Assembly (NCBI RefSeq): GCF_030372765.1
Contig: NZ_JAUCMW010000002.1
Coordinates: 494,694 to 558,693, forward strand
Source: Labilibaculum sp. K2S
GTDB taxonomy: Bacteria > Bacteroidota > Bacteroidia > Bacteroidales > Marinifilaceae
Direction: 5' to 3'
DNA: 64,000 bases
Part shown: piece after piece, positions 62,387-64,000 of the stretch
Layout of the letters: every line of letters begins with the position of its first letter
Numbering within the stretch: the stretch's first letter is position 1
Position numbers and translations under genes: made by a program
The notes under the pieces: model-generated
The model's input: only the letters and a program-made list of their open reading frames with translations
Databases searched by the model: none
Told to the model about the DNA's origin: nothing

Positions 62387-62798
62387 TTTTTCAAATCCCC
62401 CGTTAAATCTGCTGTTAAAATGGTAAGAAGCAAGAAATTCCAATCTAAAATCCTGCGGAATAAATTACAAACAAAAATTTCCGATTATTTTATCACCATA
62501 TAATTCTTCTTATTCTGCAATCTGCCCCAGTCTTTAGTATTCATCGACTGAATCATTTTTGTAGTTAAATCAACCACAACAAAATCCTCATCTCTTGAGA
62601 AAGAGAACAATTCTTTAATCATTCTTAAAATCTTCATAATCCAAGTATTATTATTTTTCTGGTAACATAAAAATAAGCGGATTAAAGGACAAAATCAAGA
62701 CGATTTGGTACGATTTAATAATTACGTAATATGGGTTTCTAAAAACGTATTTTCAGTTCACACCTGCGTAATGTGAAATTACAATATGGCTTGTTTTA
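62387..62798. other. Mostly non-coding interval with one small ORF
   Basis: 412 bases between the radical SAM gene and the 62.8 kb gene. Apart from the minus-strand small ORF (62485-62637) I see no feature. Confidence 0.6.
62485..62637 (-). CDS. Small protein of unknown function, 50 residues
   Basis: A short open frame below usual size cut-offs, starting M-K-I-L-R-M-I-K-E-L-F-S-F-S-R and continuing D-E-D-F-V-V-V-D-L-T-T-K-M-I-Q to end N-Y-M-V-I-K. Its composition (basic N-terminal helix, then acidic turn, then a D-L-T-T strand) and codon use look protein-like rather than random. No family recognised and no promoter found. It lies in a 400-base gap otherwise empty. Confidence 0.5.
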   Translation of the reverse strand: MKILRMIKELFSFSRDEDFVVVDLTTKMIQSMNTKDWGRLQNKKNYMVIK

Positions 62799-63323
62799 CT
62801 AATCTTTAAACTCTACAGTATCAAAAAAAAGATTCTTTTTATCAACTAAAAATTGCTTCATTCTTGATGGTCCTCCAATAGCAATCTGATAAATAAACTT
62901 ACCTCGAAAGAAAAATCGTTTGTAGTAGGTATACTCATGCTCACCAACCAATTGTGTATAAACAATTTCCTTCCCTAACATTTTCTGATACGCTACGGAG
63001 TTTTCCGAAATTAGAATCGCATTTCCGGTTACCAGACTCCCCTCTTTCATTTCCTGATAATATTCCGAGGGATCAGAATAAGTAAAATCCAAACCTACCT
63101 CTGAAAAATCGGAAGCTACAACTCCAAAAACCGTTGCCGCATCTTTATAACTAAAAACCTCTATTTTTAGTCCATTCAGCTCCTTATCCTGAACAATCGG
63201 ATTTTCGGGCAATTCAAAGCTAATCTTTGATTTTTCCGATCCGGACTTTACCCAATCACTTTGCGCGGATACGGCAGGTGCCAACAAAATAAGCAACACT
63301 ATTAAAGAATATATTTTTCTCAT
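62799..63323 (-). CDS. Exported protein of unknown function
   Basis: 174 residues from M at 63323, giving a signal peptide M-R-K-I-Y-S-L-I-V-L-L-I-L-L-A-P-A-V-S-A-Q; a longer start at 63365 would put 14 hydrophilic residues before it. The mature part is a single mixed alpha/beta domain with P-E-N-P-I-V near 40 and R-F-F-F-R-G-K-F-I-Y-Q near 138. No family recognised. Two neighbours (dgt and the 50-residue ORF) run the same way; dgt ends 56 bases upstream, so this gene may be in the dgt operon. Confidence 0.7.
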   Translation of the reverse strand: MRKIYSLIVLLILLAPAVSAQSDWVKSGSEKSKISFELPENPIVQDKELNGLKIEVFSYKDAATVFGVVASDFSEVGLDFTYSDPSEYYQEMKEGSLVTGNAILISENSVAYQKMLGKEIVYTQLVGEHEYTYYKRFFFRGKFIYQIAIGGPSRMKQFLVDKKNLFFDTVEFKD

Positions 63324-63378
63324 TTGATACATTTTAAAGTCAATTTTAGAATTCCATTTTCGCAATTAAGTTCATCCA

Positions 63379-64000
63379 TTAATTAATACCTGGTAGTTCT
63401 ATTCCCTTTATGGTTCTGTACAAATCCAAAGCAAAAACATCTGTCATTCCTGAAATAAAATCAAGAACAGACATAATTTTCTCGTAGTCAGATTCGCCGC
63501 TCAAATTATACTGCTCAGGAATTAATGACAGAAGGTTCCTGGAATAAAAATTTTCGGGTTCCAAAACGGCAGAAACAAACTCATTGAGCAGAGTTCCTAA
63601 AATCTTATACCCAGCCAGTTCTATCTCTACAACCGAACGATGACGATAGATTCGTGAAACAGCAACCTGAGTGCACTTTTTATAGGCAAACAGCGAAATT
63701 TCATTGATCTCTTTAATTAAGCTTGATTGAAATTTACCTTCCATTATTAACTCATAATGATCGACAAACACACCTACACATTCCGAAATCAATTTCCCAA
63801 TAACTCCTGCCCGTATGTATGCAATTTGCTCATTAATATCGGTAACCTCCTTACTGGTTTCATCAATTCGGTTCAGAATAGTTTTATCCTTATCGGGATG
63901 ATAAAAACTCAACAACAAATCCTTGGTTTCTTCCGTGCTTAGTATCTTCAACTTATGAGCATCTTCAATATCCATAATTTGATAACAAATATCATCAGCT
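63379..64000 (-). CDS. dgt: C-terminal part of dGTP triphosphohydrolase (runs off window)
   Basis: The frame is open to the window end and shows A-D-D-I-C-Y-Q-I-M-D-I-E-D-A-H-K-L, the sequence following the HD domain in Dgt proteins; the metal-binding HD residues lie outside the window. dGTPases hydrolyse dGTP to deoxyguanosine and triphosphate. About 207 residues are visible, ending G-I-E-L-P-G-I-N. An internal M at 63975 is not the real start. The exported gene at 62.8 kb follows closely. Confidence 0.88.
   Translation of the reverse strand, partial: ADDICYQIMDIEDAHKLKILSTEETKDLLLSFYHPDKDKTILNRIDETSKEVTDINEQIAYIRAGVIGKLISECVGVFVDHYELIMEGKFQSSLIKEINEISLFAYKKCTQVAVSRIYRHRSVVEIELAGYKILGTLLNEFVSAVLEPENFYSRNLLSLIPEQYNLSGESDYEKIMSVLDFISGMTDVFALDLYRTIKGIELPGIN

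Overview
This window is chromosomal DNA from a Bacteroidota bacterium. It is AT-rich, start codons lack Shine-Dalgarno sequences, and promoters fit the family consensus TTTG-N18-20-TAnnTTTG. It encodes a very large surface protein with a type IX secretion/gliding-type C-terminal domain, DUF2723 glycosyltransferase-like proteins and a succinate-propionate type methylmalonyl-CoA mutase. The gene content suggests a fermentative marine member of the Bacteroidales/Marinilabiliales side (Labilibaculum- or Marinifilum-like), but the genus is inferred and not proven. No prophage, insertion sequence, rRNA operon or CRISPR array was seen.

Layout. 0-2 kb: end of an LPP20-like protein, then prfB (release factor 2) with its programmed +1 frameshift, preceded by a decayed duplicate of the prfB 5' end. 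2-7.3 kb: small envelope proteins, a DUF6261-like protein next to a degenerate 42-bp tandem array, an ArsC/Spx-like reductase, fumC, and a lipoprotein phosphodiesterase. 7.5-12 kb: mutA and mutB, split by a GxxExxY gene with imperfect inverted flanks. 12-20 kb: small membrane genes, an MBL hydrolase, mpl, a TPR sensor kinase lacking its phospho-accepting His, and an acyl-CoA:acetate-type CoA-transferase. 20-28 kb: oxyR with a divergent candidate small RNA, two tRNA-Glu genes, rpsT, radC, upp, folK, sppA and lpxK. 28-38 kb: the 2100-residue surface protein, asd, hflX and a tonB-like gene. 38-44 kb: tRNA-Ala, a gene-poor 0.74 kb, and a four-gene envelope operon with two L,D-transpeptidases divergent from an ECF sigma factor. 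44-53 kb: cation-chloride/amino-acid type permease, SDR enzyme, flippase-like protein, DUF4114 lipoprotein, DUF6427 protein and purD. 53-60 kb: polysaccharide deacetylase and two tandem DUF2723 paralogues. 60-64 kb: two identical tRNA-Gln genes around a small gene, acyP, a radical SAM gene behind a 7-bp-period CTTGNNN array, small proteins, and the C-terminal part of dgt.

How genes fit together. Fumarase, methylmalonyl-CoA mutase and the CoA-transferase fit a fumarate-succinate-propionate fermentative route. mpl, lpxK, the L,D-transpeptidases, the deacetylase and the DUF2723 proteins concern envelope building and recycling. OxyR keeps both redox cysteines. The most interesting unexplained items are the prfB leader duplication, the 42-bp and 7-bp periodic arrays, the GxxExxY insertion in the mutase operon, the His-less kinase and the candidate small RNA divergent from oxyR.
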